Source of the DNA: Sycon ciliatum
Lineage: Eukaryota > Porifera > Calcarea > Leucosolenida > Sycettidae
Length of the DNA: 64,000 nt
Direction of reading: 5' to 3'
Assembly (NCBI RefSeq): GCF_964019385.1
Contig: NC_088643.1
Location: forward strand, 47,688,190-47,752,189
A program made the translations under genes and the position numbers. The notes under the pieces were generated by a model. It had not been told where the DNA came from. It was given only the letters and a program-made list of their open reading frames with translations, and did not search any database. Positions 30,245-61,875 of this stretch are shown one piece after another. Each line of letters opens with the position of its first letter. The first letter of the stretch is position 1.

Positions 30245-30400
30245 TAGACAACTGTGTGAAAAAATCGGGCCGATTTGGGAAACGCCTTCTGATGATCTTA
30301 GATTTGGGAAACGCCTACTGATGATCTTAGATTTGGGAAACGCCTACTGATGATCTTACACAGTTGTCTAAGATCATCAGTAGGCGTTTCCCAAATCGCC
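30245..30400. repeat. Hairpin enclosing a 29-bp tandem repeat, with an inverted fourth copy
   Basis: TAGACAACTGTGT (30245-30257) pairs with ACACAGTTGTCTA (30358-30370). Between them are three tandem 29-bp units (30272-30358, starting GATTTGGGAAACGCC). The same unit then appears inverted at 30371-30399. Related CGATTTTCGGCGAATT blocks recur at about 30560, 30760 and 30830. Confidence 0.9.
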
Positions 30401-30947
30401 TAATCGGCTTTTCGATCGGCTAAGAGAATGTCCAAATTCGGCCAAATTGTGAGCCCCAAAGTCAGAATTCGGCTCAAAGCAGCACTTGAATTCACTGCTC
30501 ACAATACAGTGTACATTTACATGCACGCTTTAGAATTACATTGTAGAGGCACTGAAACATCGATTTTCGGCGAATTACATGTAAGTGCGAAATTTGCAAA
30601 ATCGGCGCAATTATCGACGATTTCTTCAAAGCCATTGATTTTGTCGTCTTTTCCTGCTGTCTGCTGACGGATTTCGGTGATGCCTAATAAAGTTGCAGTC
30701 ACCTTTCGCAGTATACTTACAGGGATTGTATTTGCATGCTGTCGAGACACAAAAACATCGATTTTCGGCGAATTCAGTGCCAAAATTGCATATTCGGTGA
30801 AAAGATCGGTAATTTCTTCAAAACCACAGTTTTCGGCGAATTTTCGGCCGGCCGATTTGGGAAATGCCTAATCCTCAGGCTGCGTATCGCTCTACCAGCC
30901 TCTGTGTCCAGTGTAGTGGACAGAGGGGCCAATACTCAATAGCAATA

Positions 30948-31614
30948 CAGTCGTCCCTCTCTAATCCGGCACTTGTTTATCCGGAACCCTTGCCAACCGG
31001 CGCACTTTCTGACGAAACCGATTTTTTTCGTTCGATTCCTACATCTTAATCCGGCACTTGAATTCCGCCTCCGGCAGTGACTTTTTGAAACGAATCGCTC
31101 AAACTGCACGTAGTTTGATTTCATAATCCGGCGGTCGTAAATCGCGTACCGTACAGGTGCACTCCTTGCCAGGCCAGGCTAGGCCACTAGTCTGGTCAGT
31201 GCCGCGCGCGCGGGGCCACTTCAGAGTTCAGTTCAGTTGACTGGAGTTGCTGTGCCACAAATCACTGCTGCAGACCTGACTGCTATATTTTCACAATTCG
31301 CTGACAGCAAGGAGTAGTGTGCTGCCAATTTTCAGGTGTGTGTGTGTGCGTGTGTGTGCAAGAGTACATGTGAACATGTTCTCTGTTTTACTTTATCACT
31401 TTATCACTGTGTATATTCCTGGAGAACAGTTGAGAATATAAAGCCGGGCACCAAATACTTGGGTTGACACGGAAAAACCCTGCGTTTTGACGTATGATAC
31501 ATGCATGCAATTGGGTAGGGCCGGGTCAGAGGGCAGGATTTCTTAATCCAGCACCCTCGTTAATCCAGCAGAAAACGCCGTGGCAAAAGGTGCCGGATTA
31601 GAGAGGGACGACTG
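30948..31614. mobile_element. 667-bp TA-flanked MITE (pogo/Tigger-type ends)
   Basis: Both ends read CAGTCGTCCCTCTCTAATCC inward, and the match continues to about 25 bp without error. TA flanks both sides. No transposase is present. A GT-rich run lies near 31340. Confidence 0.9.
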
Positions 31615-31616
31615 TA

Positions 31617-33526
31617 CTATTGTAGCAATACAATGACTATGTCAATGATCACACAGCAATGACGCAACCAAGTCCTTTTCCGCTGCGTTACTCAGAGTTT
31701 TGTGTGAAACACTCATAAGACATTTACGTATACATGTACGACAGCATGACTCTGAGGGTGCGTTTGGTTGGTACGATCTAGAACAGGATCGAACAGCTGG
31801 TGCACATGGAGCAGCCTGATGCCAACCAAACGGTACTCCAGAAACAGAGCACATTTTTGTGAAAAATATGCCAAATTTGGTGCATTCTTCAAAAATATGT
31901 ATGGGTCACCATGGTCACTGTGTACGGTACGACGAGTCCAACCCAAAAGCGTATGCACGTGATCATTTAGGACCAAAATCGATGTTCCCGCCTAGGTTTC
32001 ACTGTGAAAAAATGAAACTGCTCGGCCTGCTCCGGCCTCGAGGCCGGAGCAAGCAGAACATGTTCTGGCCGACCCAGAACAGGTGCAGTCCGCGGGCCAA
32101 CCAGTGCTTTTCTCCAATATCATGCAGTCGTATTTATTCAGCTTTTATTTCTTTTGTACTTGCATACTGGTATTAGTTTAGTCCCACAACCTGCGATAAA
32201 ATGATCAGCTGTAGCACCTACTCCACTTTTATGTTTATGTATCTATGTCATTCGGATCTTCCCAAGTTGTACATTGTACTGTTGAGATACCGAATTCAAA
32301 TAAATCAATACCATACCATCAAAAAGCACCGGTCACGTGCCGCGATCAGTCTGAAAAATTTCAACGTCAATCCACATGGTCTCTGAGCTCAGCCCTGTCG
32401 TTGTGTTACGTCATCGTTGCCATGGCAACGGGTAGATAATTATTATTTTCGGGTTTTGAGTGATTTTTGAATATTTTTTAGAAATTTTTCGCATAGGAAC
32501 ATTAATTTTTTTGGATTCGAATCTTGATGCTCGAGAACAATATCTTGTCTGTTGAGTGTTGTGTGGTTGTATCTCAATACACTTGCGAATAATCTGGAAA
32601 CCCTTAATACAGTATTACAGATGAGCGGAGTGTTTCACACACGTAGACCTACGCGTCATTGCTGTGTGATCATTGTGACTAGTTGTAGATCTACGTACCT
32701 GTCAATGGCTGTCATATCACTTCAGTCTTTTTGTATCTCTCGATGAGTGTGTCCGCGAGCTTCCCGCAAGCTTGCAAGGGCTAGGGCGTCTCCTACGATG
32801 ACTGTACTGTCTCAGTAGTAGATCTACTACTACTAGCTACTACAGTCAGTACCGGTATACTGAGTAGTAAGTACATGACTGTATTCATCCGATATCAGGA
32901 TATGATTTGATCAATTATTTTTTTTGATTTTGAGCCAGCTAGCTGCCACAGTGCCAGGTGAAGTAACAAAGTAACACGGTCATAGACAGTTACTGACATG
33001 GTAGTTGCCCAGTCATAGTGAGTGTGGGTAGATCTACGAGTCTATTCTATTATTATGCGTGGTCAGGTCAGTACAAACCGACTAGTACTAGTAGTAGTAC
33101 TGTAGTAGTGTAGTAGTACTGCAGTAGTTGCTAGTGGAACTCTGCATCAGGCCGTGTTATCGTCCATGACAGCCTCGGAGATACTGAGAGTGAGACGTGG
33201 ATTACTCGTAGTGGTTTTAGTTACTTACGTTGAAGACTAGGTATTAGTATTACTAGTTGGACTCGAGGCCACGAAGCTAGAAGGCGAACAGACTTCTCAG
33301 CTGAGTCAGCACAGTCAGAAGTGAGTCGTATCCGGCGTAAACATGGTAAAGGCACCAATCATTTTATTCTCTGTGTAGCTGCTGCAACTGGGCTCCCAAG
33401 GCCAAAGGCAACGAGAAGAATCGTTTGAGTGGAAGCCAGTGCAGTGTGCCCGTAAATATTTTGCATAATATTGAGCGGAGACATCAGTGACCCCAGTTAC
33501 GGGTCCTAGTGTACACACACAGCACG
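31617..33526. other. No gene recognised
   Basis: A 24-bp palindrome around GGCCTCGAGGCC lies near 32029-32052. Paired GTTTGGTTGG/CCAACCAAAC blocks lie at about 31759 and 31834. The end of this stretch should hold the promoter of the DNase gene. An AT-rich block near 33450 could contain a TATA-like site. Confidence 0.4.
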
Positions 33527-34621
33527 ATGAGTGCTCGCAATTGCTTGGCCGCTATTATTCCCCTGTTGATAGTGTGTGTGCTGCAACAGGCTCATTGGCA
33601 ATGCCATGCACAGCTACAGCCCTGCAGTCTACTGGTTGGGTCATTCAACATCCAGATACTGGGAAGGTCGAAAATTTCCAAAACCTATGTTGTCGAACAG
33701 CTGGTGAAGATCATCCGCCGCTATGATGCACTATTCATACAGGAGGTACGAGACAGCACGATGGTGACTATTCCTCAGCTGTTCGCTGCTGTGCACAATG
33801 CCTCGTCGACACCGTTTGACTACATTGTCAGCGACCGCCTTGGCAGAACGACCAGCAAAGAGCAGTATGCCCTGTTCTATCGGTCCGATAAGCTGAACGT
33901 GTCGCGCTGGTTTGTTTACAACGACACCGCGGCGGACATTTTCGAGCGCGAGCCAATGGTAGCTGAGTTGGTTGGTGCCGGCCAGTGTTCCGACATACTG
34001 CGAAGACCGTTCAGCATTATTGGCGTTCACGTCAAGCCGGATGACGTTGTCGCCGAGTTGACTGAACTGGTTAATGTTTATAACGCAAGTATCAAGAGAC
34101 TGGGGCATGGAGATGCACTGATAACAGGAGACTTGAACGCTGACTGCAGCTACTTAACCAATGCAGAAGCTAACGCGCTCGGTTTGTTTACGGAGCGGCG
34201 CTTTCTTGTTCTGATTGACAAGGATGCAGACACGACGGTGGCTCAGTCCAGTTGTGCCTATGATCGCATTATTGTTGCTGGCTCTCACCTTCAGGACCGG
34301 GTCACTGCAGGCAGTGCACGTGCTTACCTGTTTGACACAGCGCTGGGCCTCAATACCAGTGTCACTGAAGATGTTAGTGATCATTATCCTGTCGAAGTGC
34401 GCATCGATGTACCGCCTGCTCCTCTCCCCAGCGAAACTGCGCCCACCGTGGAAAGCACTGCCCCAGCCAGTGCCACCGTACAGGGTCCCACCAATCAGAC
34501 ACTGCCGGCTAGCATGGCTACCGACCCACCCAGGATCACAAACAGCGCCAGTCAGCTTCACAGCGAGGCCATTTTGCCATTGATCTTGGTCAGCTTTGCT
34601 GCCATTGCCACCACTCTGTAG
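33527..34621 (+). CDS. DNASE1L: Secreted DNase I-like endonuclease with C-terminal hydrophobic tail
   Basis: An intronless frame of 364 residues starts at ATG 33527. Residues 1-29 form a signal peptide with a hydrophobic core, AAIIPLLIVCVL. DNase I family landmarks follow in order: SFNIQILGRSK (39-49), the catalytic-Glu block FIQEVRD (E73), YALFYR, GVHVKPDD with the catalytic His (H168), GDLNADCSYL (metal-binding D202/N204), and the second catalytic His in DHYPVEV (H286). C207 and C243 match the conserved DNase I disulfide. After residue 296 comes a Pro/Thr/Ser-rich stalk, then a hydrophobic tail (347-363) with no cytoplasmic residues, which suggests a GPI-anchored surface enzyme. Six N-x-S/T sites support secretion. 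The enzyme should cut DNA in a divalent-metal-dependent way. The exact human paralogue (DNASE1, 1L1, 1L2 or 1L3) cannot be fixed by eye. It is longer than human DNase I because of the stalk. Confidence 0.93.
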   Translation: MSARNCLAAIIPLLIVCVLQQAHWQCHAQLQPCSLLVGSFNIQILGRSKISKTYVVEQLVKIIRRYDALFIQEVRDSTMVTIPQLFAAVHNASSTPFDYIVSDRLGRTTSKEQYALFYRSDKLNVSRWFVYNDTAADIFEREPMVAELVGAGQCSDILRRPFSIIGVHVKPDDVVAELTELVNVYNASIKRLGHGDALITGDLNADCSYLTNAEANALGLFTERRFLVLIDKDADTTVAQSSCAYDRIIVAGSHLQDRVTAGSARAYLFDTALGLNTSVTEDVSDHYPVEVRIDVPPAPLPSETAPTVESTAPASATVQGPTNQTLPASMATDPPRITNSASQLHSEAILPLILVSFAAIATTL

Positions 34622-34757
34622 AGTGTGTTGTAGACACGCTCCCAGCACATCACATTCACTGCGTGCTAGCTGAACAGCAGACTCGTTCGTTTCCGTCTTT
34701 TCCTTGAAACGATGCTTGAAGCCTTTAACTTGTGTTGTTTGCGTTAGCCTACCCGTA

Positions 34758-35140
34758 TGAATCAGCAAAGAAAGTGTATCACCGTGCATGCTAATAATTA
34801 TATTCACTGTTGGACGTATCCTTCATAACTCCATATTCTAGTCTATTATTTTTTATCAGCTAAAAAAACATAGTTGGTCATCGAAGGTTGGTGTTTTTTT
34901 GTTTTTTTACAAAAAAAACACCATTTGACGGCACAAAGTATGAATCAGCAAAGGCCCACAGTCAATGCAAGTGTATCACCGTGCATGCTAATATATTCAC
35001 TGTTGGACGTATCCTTCATAACTCCATATTCTAGTCCATTAATTTTTATCAGCTAAAAAAACATAGTTGGTCATCGAAGGTTAGTGTTTTTTTTGTTTTT
35101 TTACAAAAACACACACACCATTTTGACGGCACAAAGCAGC
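34758..35140. repeat. Direct tandem duplication downstream of the DNase gene
   Basis: A block of about 190 bp, from GAATCAGCAAAG through GTGTATCACCGTGCATGCTA and TTGGACGTATCCTTCATAAC to TTTGACGGCACAAAG, occurs twice in a row with small indels. The second copy starts near 34950. Confidence 0.9.
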
Positions 35141-35276
35141 AAGGCAGCGATGAGACATATGCCAGGGCAGGCTAGGAGTGGGGGAGAGGCAGGGGCAGCT
35201 TGACCGACCATAGGGTCTTGGCTTCATTGCAACCCAAGTGAAGCGCTCCACAAAAACAAAAGATTACAGAACAGCC

Positions 35277-35291
35277 GGGGGGGGGGGGGGG
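35277..35291. repeat. Poly-G tract
   Basis: A 15-base G run lies between the duplication and the LINE remnant. Confidence 0.9.
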
Positions 35292-35359
35292 TAGATAACT
35301 GGGGATTACGGGGAAAAGTATGCGCAATATCAGAGAGTCAAAGAAGTGAACGGAGGAGG

Positions 35360-36240
35360 GATCAGTGTTAGAGCTTTTTTTCGTCTTTTTTCTTTGGTTC
35401 GTTAGCCTGTCCGTTGCCCACTCCCAGCGGGAAAGGCACAGGTGGGCGTTGACCTTCTCTTTGAACGTCTAGCCGCGTCTGTAGTTTTTTCCTTGTTGGC
35501 TGGTTCAGCAGCAGAACGCACTGCGGGAGCTGGTTCCAGACCTCCACAATAGCGTCTGGGAAGGACCGAAGGACATCATTCCGTGCTCTGAGCGGAAGGG
35601 TGGAGGTGAGCTGAAACTGGTGTGAAGGATGCTGTTGTGTGCGTCGGCTATGGCGTGATGTGTTGGTCGCTCGGGGTGGAAGAAGGTTGAGGAGCATGTC
35701 TCGGCCAGTTGAAAAGTGGAGCTTGTACAGAAAGCAGAGTGCTCTGACCATTCTGCGGATGTCCAAGCTAGGGAGGTAGGCTCCATCACCGCCGGATTAG
35801 GCGAAGGTCACGGCGTTGGATGGCAGTGCAGCGAGCCAGAGTGGCGGGTGCATGCAGCGCTCATCCACGTCCACACGAGCATGCCGTTGACCTACTCCAG
35901 GACCGGGCGGACAAATCCCATGCAGATCACACCACGGCACCTGGGCTGGAGTCCAGGACTCGTGAGGCTTTCCGGAGGAAGCCGAGACGCTGCGAGCCTC
36001 GAATAGCCAATCGCCTGATATGAGCTGTGAAGGACAGGTGTTGGTCAAACAGCACACCCAGCAGCTTCAGCTGGTCGACTTCCGGAACAACTAACTTTGC
36101 CCTGGATTCTGGAATACAATCGGTGGGACGACGCGTGTTGCGATGGTGGGAAATCAGGAGGGAGTCCCCGGACTGAGACTTTGAACAGTAGGTTCAACCC
36201 TAATGTGCCAGGCCATTCCCCAGTCTTCCAGCACATTTAC
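35360..36240 (-). pseudogene. Decayed non-LTR retrotransposon reverse transcriptase, 3' part
   Basis: Across changing minus-strand frames one can read a LINE RT C-terminus. It has a thumb-like VLFDQHLSFTAHIRRLA and RLGFLRKASRVL (about 35930-36060). Downstream come LDIRRMVRALCFLYKL and the typical tail RSFPDAIVEVWNQLP (about 35540-35590). Several frameshifts and stops separate these blocks and no catalytic FADD block is visible, so it is a dead, 5'-truncated copy. It differs from the LINE fragment near 10.3 kb. Confidence 0.75.
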
Positions 36241-36249
36241 AGCAATACA

Positions 36250-37948
36250 AGATGCGAGTATGGGAACATCTTCGGGTATGGCAGTGTGGGTCGATATGCA
36301 CTTGTATAAGATGATGTCATTCGCATAATAGTATTAATACAGGAAGCTGGGCCCCAGCAGGTAGGTGATCCTCAGTGTATTATTATTCTATTCATATTTT
36401 CTATTCTGCATCGACTTGCATGGTGAAATGCCAGTTATAAGTGCATGTACTGCGGCTTGTCACAGTGTACCGTATGTGTAAGTTTACCGGCATCTCCTAA
36501 CTCCACCACACCACACCTAGCGTATCCACTGCGCTCTTGGCCGTTCTCCGTGCATTTGACTGGGTTACATGTAAACAAAATACGACTCCCTGGTGTAAAC
36601 ACCACCACTGTCCACAGCTAAGGCCAGAAAAGGCTCAGAACTCCTCGGTGGAGGTAGATCCCAAGTGGATGATATGAGGGACGCTCTATGGCTAAGCCGA
36701 TGCAATTGCGTGTCATTTCAGTTAAAATTCCATGCACACAATTAGTTCCCTTCCTCCAAGATGGTCCTCTCTCAAACACTACATGTGCAAGTAGTCGTCT
36801 AAACATGTCTGAACAGCACGGCTAGGAAATAGTCTGTGAGCATCACATGTGCGTGAAATAGCCACAAGGCATAGATCTAAAATTGAACACACTGCTTTGC
36901 ATAGTCAGGTGGAATGAACAATCGTTCAGCCATGATGAACGTGCAGTTGAGTAACGAAATAGGCAACGGGGTGCTGAAAATAAGGGACCAGAAGCTGGTT
37001 GTTATCCAATCGTAGGCTTGTCAGCGTAAAATAAAGATGAAAGATTCTATAAAATGTAGGCTGTTGAATAGCTACTACATGTTGCCTAGAGTGGTGCCAC
37101 GTAAGCAAGAGTTCAAAAACATAGCGAGGCGGTTGCCGTCATCCACTAGCATAGCACACGCCGTGCCAGGCAGAAATACTGATTGCGTGAAACAATAGTC
37201 TGGTGTATACGGCTGCTGCTGCACGAATATTACGCTACCATCAGTGAGTACACTTCAAAGAACAACACCGCCAGTATTCAATGATTACTGACGGGCGCCT
37301 CAGAGCTGCCGTAAACGCTGCTGATTGGAACGAATCACGCGCTGCTCTATAGTGTAGTAGATGCATGCGACACGAAGGCCAGCTGAGCAGTGAAGTGGAC
37401 GATGGCTGTCGCTAGATTAGAACTGCACTACCACATGACCATCATGGTGCCAGAGCACTGAGAGCCGTCACAGGACACAACCTAACACCCATGGTGAGAT
37501 GGCGGTCACTGCTCAAACGACTTTTCAAGCAGAAGTTTCAAGTTGTAGTATAAATATCAAGTTCTTCAGCAATGATCACACAACATAGAATCTGAGCGAG
37601 AGTTGAAAATGGGCACCAGCCAGGATGATTCGATTCCGGGCCCCTAGATCATGCGCACGGTACATAATCACCACTGCTGACAAGTGAGTTCTGGCAGAAA
37701 CATAAACTGGTCAACCGCCCCGCACAGGACAGCAACTGAACGAGCCCGCATTTGTAATATCATCGATGAGCTGTCAGGCAATCTGTGGTGCCGAAAGTGA
37801 CGGGCCACGCATGCTGTTCTGCCACGGCAGTTGACAATGTCAATGCAGAGACAGCACCCTGCACTAGATCACGCACGCATATGACACGAAGAACCTCGTC
37901 ACTGTGGTGTAAGATGTTCTTTTTCCAATCCCATCAAACTAGATCTGG
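36250..37948. other. No gene recognised
   Basis: There are no long frames, terminal repeats or tandem repeats that I can support. Confidence 0.4.
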
Positions 37949-39478
37949 TCAGAGAGTAGCTTCACACTGGGTAGCTGTGTCAGCTGATGTGCCATCATCA
38001 GCAGCAGCAGCAACATGCAAGGCTCCATTGCTAGCATCACCGTTGTCCGTGGCATGCACGGCACCCGCTTGATCGGCTTCTTTCTGCTGCCTTTCGGCAC
38101 GGGATTTGAAGGAAAACTTGTGCCCAGTGCAGTCGAAGACATTTCGAACCGAGTGGACTTTACAACAAGCTCGACAGAGTTCATGATCACACTTCATACC
38201 TCTTGGATTGCCGCTACACGCCGTGCACGGCTTAAACTTACTCTTGAATGCTGCCGATTTGCGCACCTCCCGGGAAACAGCAGGATTGCCTCCTTTGCGC
38301 TTGTTCGCAGGACGCTTGATTTTCTTTGGTTTCTCGGCGTCAGCACCATCGGGATGAGTGCGCTTCTCTCCCAACACATCACCGGTGTTTGTATCTGTAA
38401 GCGGCGCACGGACGTGCGGCTGACACCTCCATGGCTCCACTTCACTGCCATCCGTATGCTGAGCGGCCATCTCATCGATTTCTGCGCCCTCGCAGCTTGC
38501 CTTCATGCGCTCGGCCAGCTGTCGTGAGATCTCCGCAATCCCGTCCAGGCCCTGTGCACTGGCCAGCTGTGTACGCAGGTCCGGGTGCAGTGGCAAACAC
38601 TTGTGCCACAGTCGGAACATATGCGCTCTGGCTGCACTCTGATGAGGTTGGTACTGCTTCGCCAGCTCAAAGTACTCGTCAGCCATGCACCATGCAGGTG
38701 GCATCTTACCAGTGAACAGTGCTGGGTTGGTTAAGTTCCCCTCTGCTGTCATTACGCCATCCACACCAGTCTCAGCAAGGCAGGCATCGACGTCGCTCAG
38801 GTATCGAATGTTACCGTTCGCCACAACCGGGATGCTGACACTCTCCTTGACCGCCTTGATGTGCTCCCAGCTTGCCAGGCCCGTCTTGTGGCCTTTCTGC
38901 TCGCGCAGCCGCCCGTGCACCGTCAGCAATGCACAGCCGGCGCTCTCCAGCACACGGGCATAGCGCACGGTCTTCTCAATGTCGGCGAACACGCGCACTT
39001 TGCATGTGACCGGCACGCTGAGCTCCTTCACGGCCGCGGTGACAATTCGATGCAGCAGGTCCCATTCATCCTGCAGGAATGCGCCGTAGTGACCGCGCTT
39101 GGCAATCATCTGCGGACAACCCAGGTTCAGATCTACAGCATCACACATGTGCTGTGCATAGCGTCCAGCCTCCACGAATGCATCCGGAGTGTTGGCACAG
39201 AACTGCACGATCAGTGGCCTATCCTCAGGACACGTGGCAAGACACTGCTTTCGCCAATTCGGATCCTTCAGGAAGACGCCGGCATTGTACATGGGAGAGT
39301 ATACCAGCTGAGCACCATACTTTCTCGACAACAGACGCCAGGGTAATTCAGACTGATCTACCATGGGTGCCACAATGTGACGAGGACTGCCAAGGACATC
39401 GGTCCAGAAAGCATACGCTTTTTCATTTACCTGTTTCAGGGTCACGCGGTCAGCCTTCTCCTCGCAATCTGCCTCCAT
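37949..39478 (-). CDS. DUS1L: tRNA-dihydrouridine synthase, DUS1L type
   Basis: A single coding exon of 509 residues starts at the ATG whose complement is 39476-39478. The enzyme should reduce specific uridines (positions 16/17 by family) in the tRNA D-loop, using FMN and NAD(P)H. The N-terminal TIM-barrel domain shows VAPMVDQSELPWR (36-48), LVYSPMYNAGVF, the active-site block DLNLGCPQMIAKRGHYGAFL (C121), VTCKVRVF, LLTVHGR and VVANGNIRYLSDV, all typical of this family. After about residue 360 comes a basic linker (EKPKKIKRPANKRK). A Cys/His-rich module follows (CTACSGNPRGMKCDHELCRACC...DCTGH, 418-453), as in animal DUS1L proteins. The frame stays open upstream to 39736, but that segment has no family similarity, and a small 5' UTR intron (39503-39567) is possible. 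It is divergent from C9orf72. Confidence 0.95.
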   Translation of the reverse strand: MEADCEEKADRVTLKQVNEKAYAFWTDVLGSPRHIVAPMVDQSELPWRLLSRKYGAQLVYSPMYNAGVFLKDPNWRKQCLATCPEDRPLIVQFCANTPDAFVEAGRYAQHMCDAVDLNLGCPQMIAKRGHYGAFLQDEWDLLHRIVTAAVKELSVPVTCKVRVFADIEKTVRYARVLESAGCALLTVHGRLREQKGHKTGLASWEHIKAVKESVSIPVVANGNIRYLSDVDACLAETGVDGVMTAEGNLTNPALFTGKMPPAWCMADEYFELAKQYQPHQSAARAHMFRLWHKCLPLHPDLRTQLASAQGLDGIAEISRQLAERMKASCEGAEIDEMAAQHTDGSEVEPWRCQPHVRAPLTDTNTGDVLGEKRTHPDGADAEKPKKIKRPANKRKGGNPAVSREVRKSAAFKSKFKPCTACSGNPRGMKCDHELCRACCKVHSVRNVFDCTGHKFSFKSRAERQQKEADQAGAVHATDNGDASNGALHVAAAADDGTSADTATQCEATL

Positions 39479-40162
39479 AGCCAGGTACTGTTTCGTTGAA
39501 ATCTGCGCGAAATGATGAATAACGTGCAATGTGAAGCAATTCACTGAGAGAATATTTTGAAACCCACCTTGAAGGATTTTGATACCGGATTTCACCATGC
39601 AGTTGGGATTGATATCGACTGTGACAACGACTAGCGCTATGCCAGCTGCATGATTGATAGCTCGGGAAGGTGCAGTGAAGACTGAAGACAAGTGCACAAA
39701 TACTCCTTGTCCTGATTGTTTCACATCGAAATGCAATGCAATGGTAGCTTTTTTTTGTGTGAATCATTTTGTCAACGTGATCTTATAGTTATGGTCAAGT
39801 TATGGATCGTGTGAAATGACGTAGTTGTGACATCACTGAATGAGACAATGATTGAAATCTTTCGAAAATCGTTGGCTGGCTGGTTCATCGGCATCGTCGC
39901 AAGTATAAACTGTTTGAAATACATGTAATTGAAAATAGTTCTCGGTTCAAGTCAATTTTCTACATGTAGCACCTTACACGTAGCACCTAAAATACCAAAG
40001 CCTACAATTGTAGTACCGTCCCTTGAGGATGTGTTGTAGATGTCCCTAACATGTTTGTCACATTCCTACTTCGTCGTTGCTGCTCTCGGTAGTCATAGAT
40101 GCGACCCACTACTTCAGTACTGATAGTTTACGAGCTGACCAATTATTCTATTTAATTTGAGT
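39479..40162. promoter_or_regulatory. Candidate bidirectional promoter of DUS1L and C9orf72
   Basis: Only 684 bp separate the two divergent start codons, and some of that must be 5' UTR. I see no clear TATA box serving both genes. Function as a shared promoter is inferred from geometry alone. Confidence 0.45.
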
Positions 40163-54319
<14,157 letters not shown>

Positions 54320-55208
54320 TCCGTGCCTGCCTAGGCGCGCTCTCCACTGACTGCAATAAGCTGCACAGTGTTATTTCATTCAAGAAAAAAGATTTTACTA
54401 CTCTGCTTGCTGGTCAAGCAGGCACGAAAACTCAAAACCCTCCTTTACAGAATCACGTTTTTTATTCTTGAGAATATTTTTTGCAAGCATGCCATGATGA
54501 CATCGCATATTGGACAAATGTTGATGTACTTTTTTACTGTTGAAGACATGTCGTGTCAGGTTTCTTTCGTACCGAGTGTCTCGCTTTTAATTGGCGGATC
54601 ATGGAAGGGCTGATTCTTCTTTATCAGTGAGCCTCAAAAATAGTATGATGATAATTGATAAAGCGACTTTCTGGCCGTTAATAATGGATGATGTTATGAG
54701 AAAAGAAAGTACCATAAATAAGGTATGAGTAAAAATAGATCCGATGGGTGATTTGGGAGAGGGAGGGGAGGGAGAGTGACGGGGAGCACAGGAACAGTGC
54801 CAGCAGGCAAGTGCGATGGTGAAGCTGAGATATAGGACCAAGGTGGAATCAGGGGGATAAGGGGGTGGGGGGATGGAGTGAACCTGCACCCATATGATTT
54901 ACACTCGCCGTGTCTATGTGCAGTGCTTAGTGGAGGCATATGGCATGATAGTCCAGCCTACTTCAGATAAAAAAAAGAAGAAAAAAAAAACAGCAAGAAA
55001 GGGCATGACAGCCACACTGTTAGTTGTTCTGAAAATCCACTGCTTGCTACCAACAGTGAAAGAAATATGAACGCGTTGCAAAAGATGATGAGAAAAGGTG
55101 GATCATCGGCAGCTGCATCAAGGCGCGTCACATTCAAAGCGATTAAAAACATCACCGACATGGTGATGGCACGGTGCCAGTCGGGGGAAATGACAAACAG
55201 CTGCTGTA
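54320..55208. other. Convergent 3' flank between C9orf72 and sestrin
   Basis: The 889 bp between two facing stop codons must hold both 3' UTRs. I see no AATAAA on either strand that I would assign with confidence. An A-rich block lies at 54966-54990. Confidence 0.5.
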
Positions 55209-60848
<5,640 letters not shown>

Positions 60849-61600
60849 CTAGACCGTGCACACACAAACACACACACACAAACACATCATCATGATTTTA
60901 TACAATGCACTATCCCATCACATACTACATAAATTGTAAGTTCATTGGTGACATTGTTGGAGTTCGCAAAGGTATTTAATAGGGAGGTTTCGGGCGACGC
61001 TTTTCCACTCCAACACCAAAATGCAATGGGCTGGTGTATGGCTAAATCATCTCGAGGTCTATGTTCACTAACGGTTTGCTGTCAACGGTGGTCTGTTTGA
61101 AATGAACCGGAGTTTACTGATGTTCTCGGTAGTCAGACTCTTTTTTTGGTTAGCTTTTTCCCAGGGCTCATTTCTTATAATCCTATGGTGTTCGGGCCTT
61201 AGGGTCTTGTTCGTCTTATCACTATAGTGCACCCCGATACCAGCGTCTCCGTCTTTGTATAGCAGAGTCGCTCATCTAAGAATATTGTTTCTAAGACATC
61301 AGGCTGGAACGCCCTTGCCTTTGAGCAATCTGGCTGCGTTCTTAAAAAACAATTCATACCGGACTGTACGCACGCACATAATGTATCGCAAAAGCTGCCA
61401 GAAAATCAACACCGATGTTCTTGACTTTAGGCTGTGGCATCCTTAGACTTAGAGCATTTCAGGCTGGGCATTCTCGGGCTATGTTCTTCGATTCCACTGT
61501 ATATTTATGGTAACCAGCTCTTCACCGTCCTTTTCCCCAGTGCAGTCATACCTACCAGGACTATGCCATCTGTTTTTTTTATCACTTCAGTCCAACACTG
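60849..61600. other. Sestrin intron, no further exon seen
   Basis: I searched for the sestrin N-terminal domain on the minus strand and found no frame resembling it here or to the window end. Confidence 0.5.
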
Positions 61601-61875
61601 ACTCCAGGGCATAGATTAACGGCCGGACATCGGACATATTCCGGCCATCTTCGGCCACTGACCGGACGTTTTCAATTTCACCGGACATAGTGTCCGGTCA
61701 AAAAGGAAAAAAAGAGCAGCGACCTTTCGACCTTTTTATGCAGAGTTGGGCTTTCTTCTGAGCTTCGTGCCAAATGCGACTTGCATATCGTACAACACGT
61801 CTACACCGTAGCCTCGATCCCTCAGGCGTAGACTTCACCATAATCCGCCTGTAGCAACGCGGTTGCTATGTATAG

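Noticed and set aside
37620..37690. GATTCGATTCC block resembling a B box
   Set aside because: One mismatch, and no A box or cloverleaf on either strand.
38015..39480. Plus-strand frames inside DUS1L
   Set aside because: Antisense shadows of the minus-strand gene, with no domain of their own.
39479..39736. 86-residue upward extension of the DUS1L frame
   Set aside because: No family similarity, and the ATG at 39478 gives the expected N-terminus. A short 5' UTR intron explains the region better.
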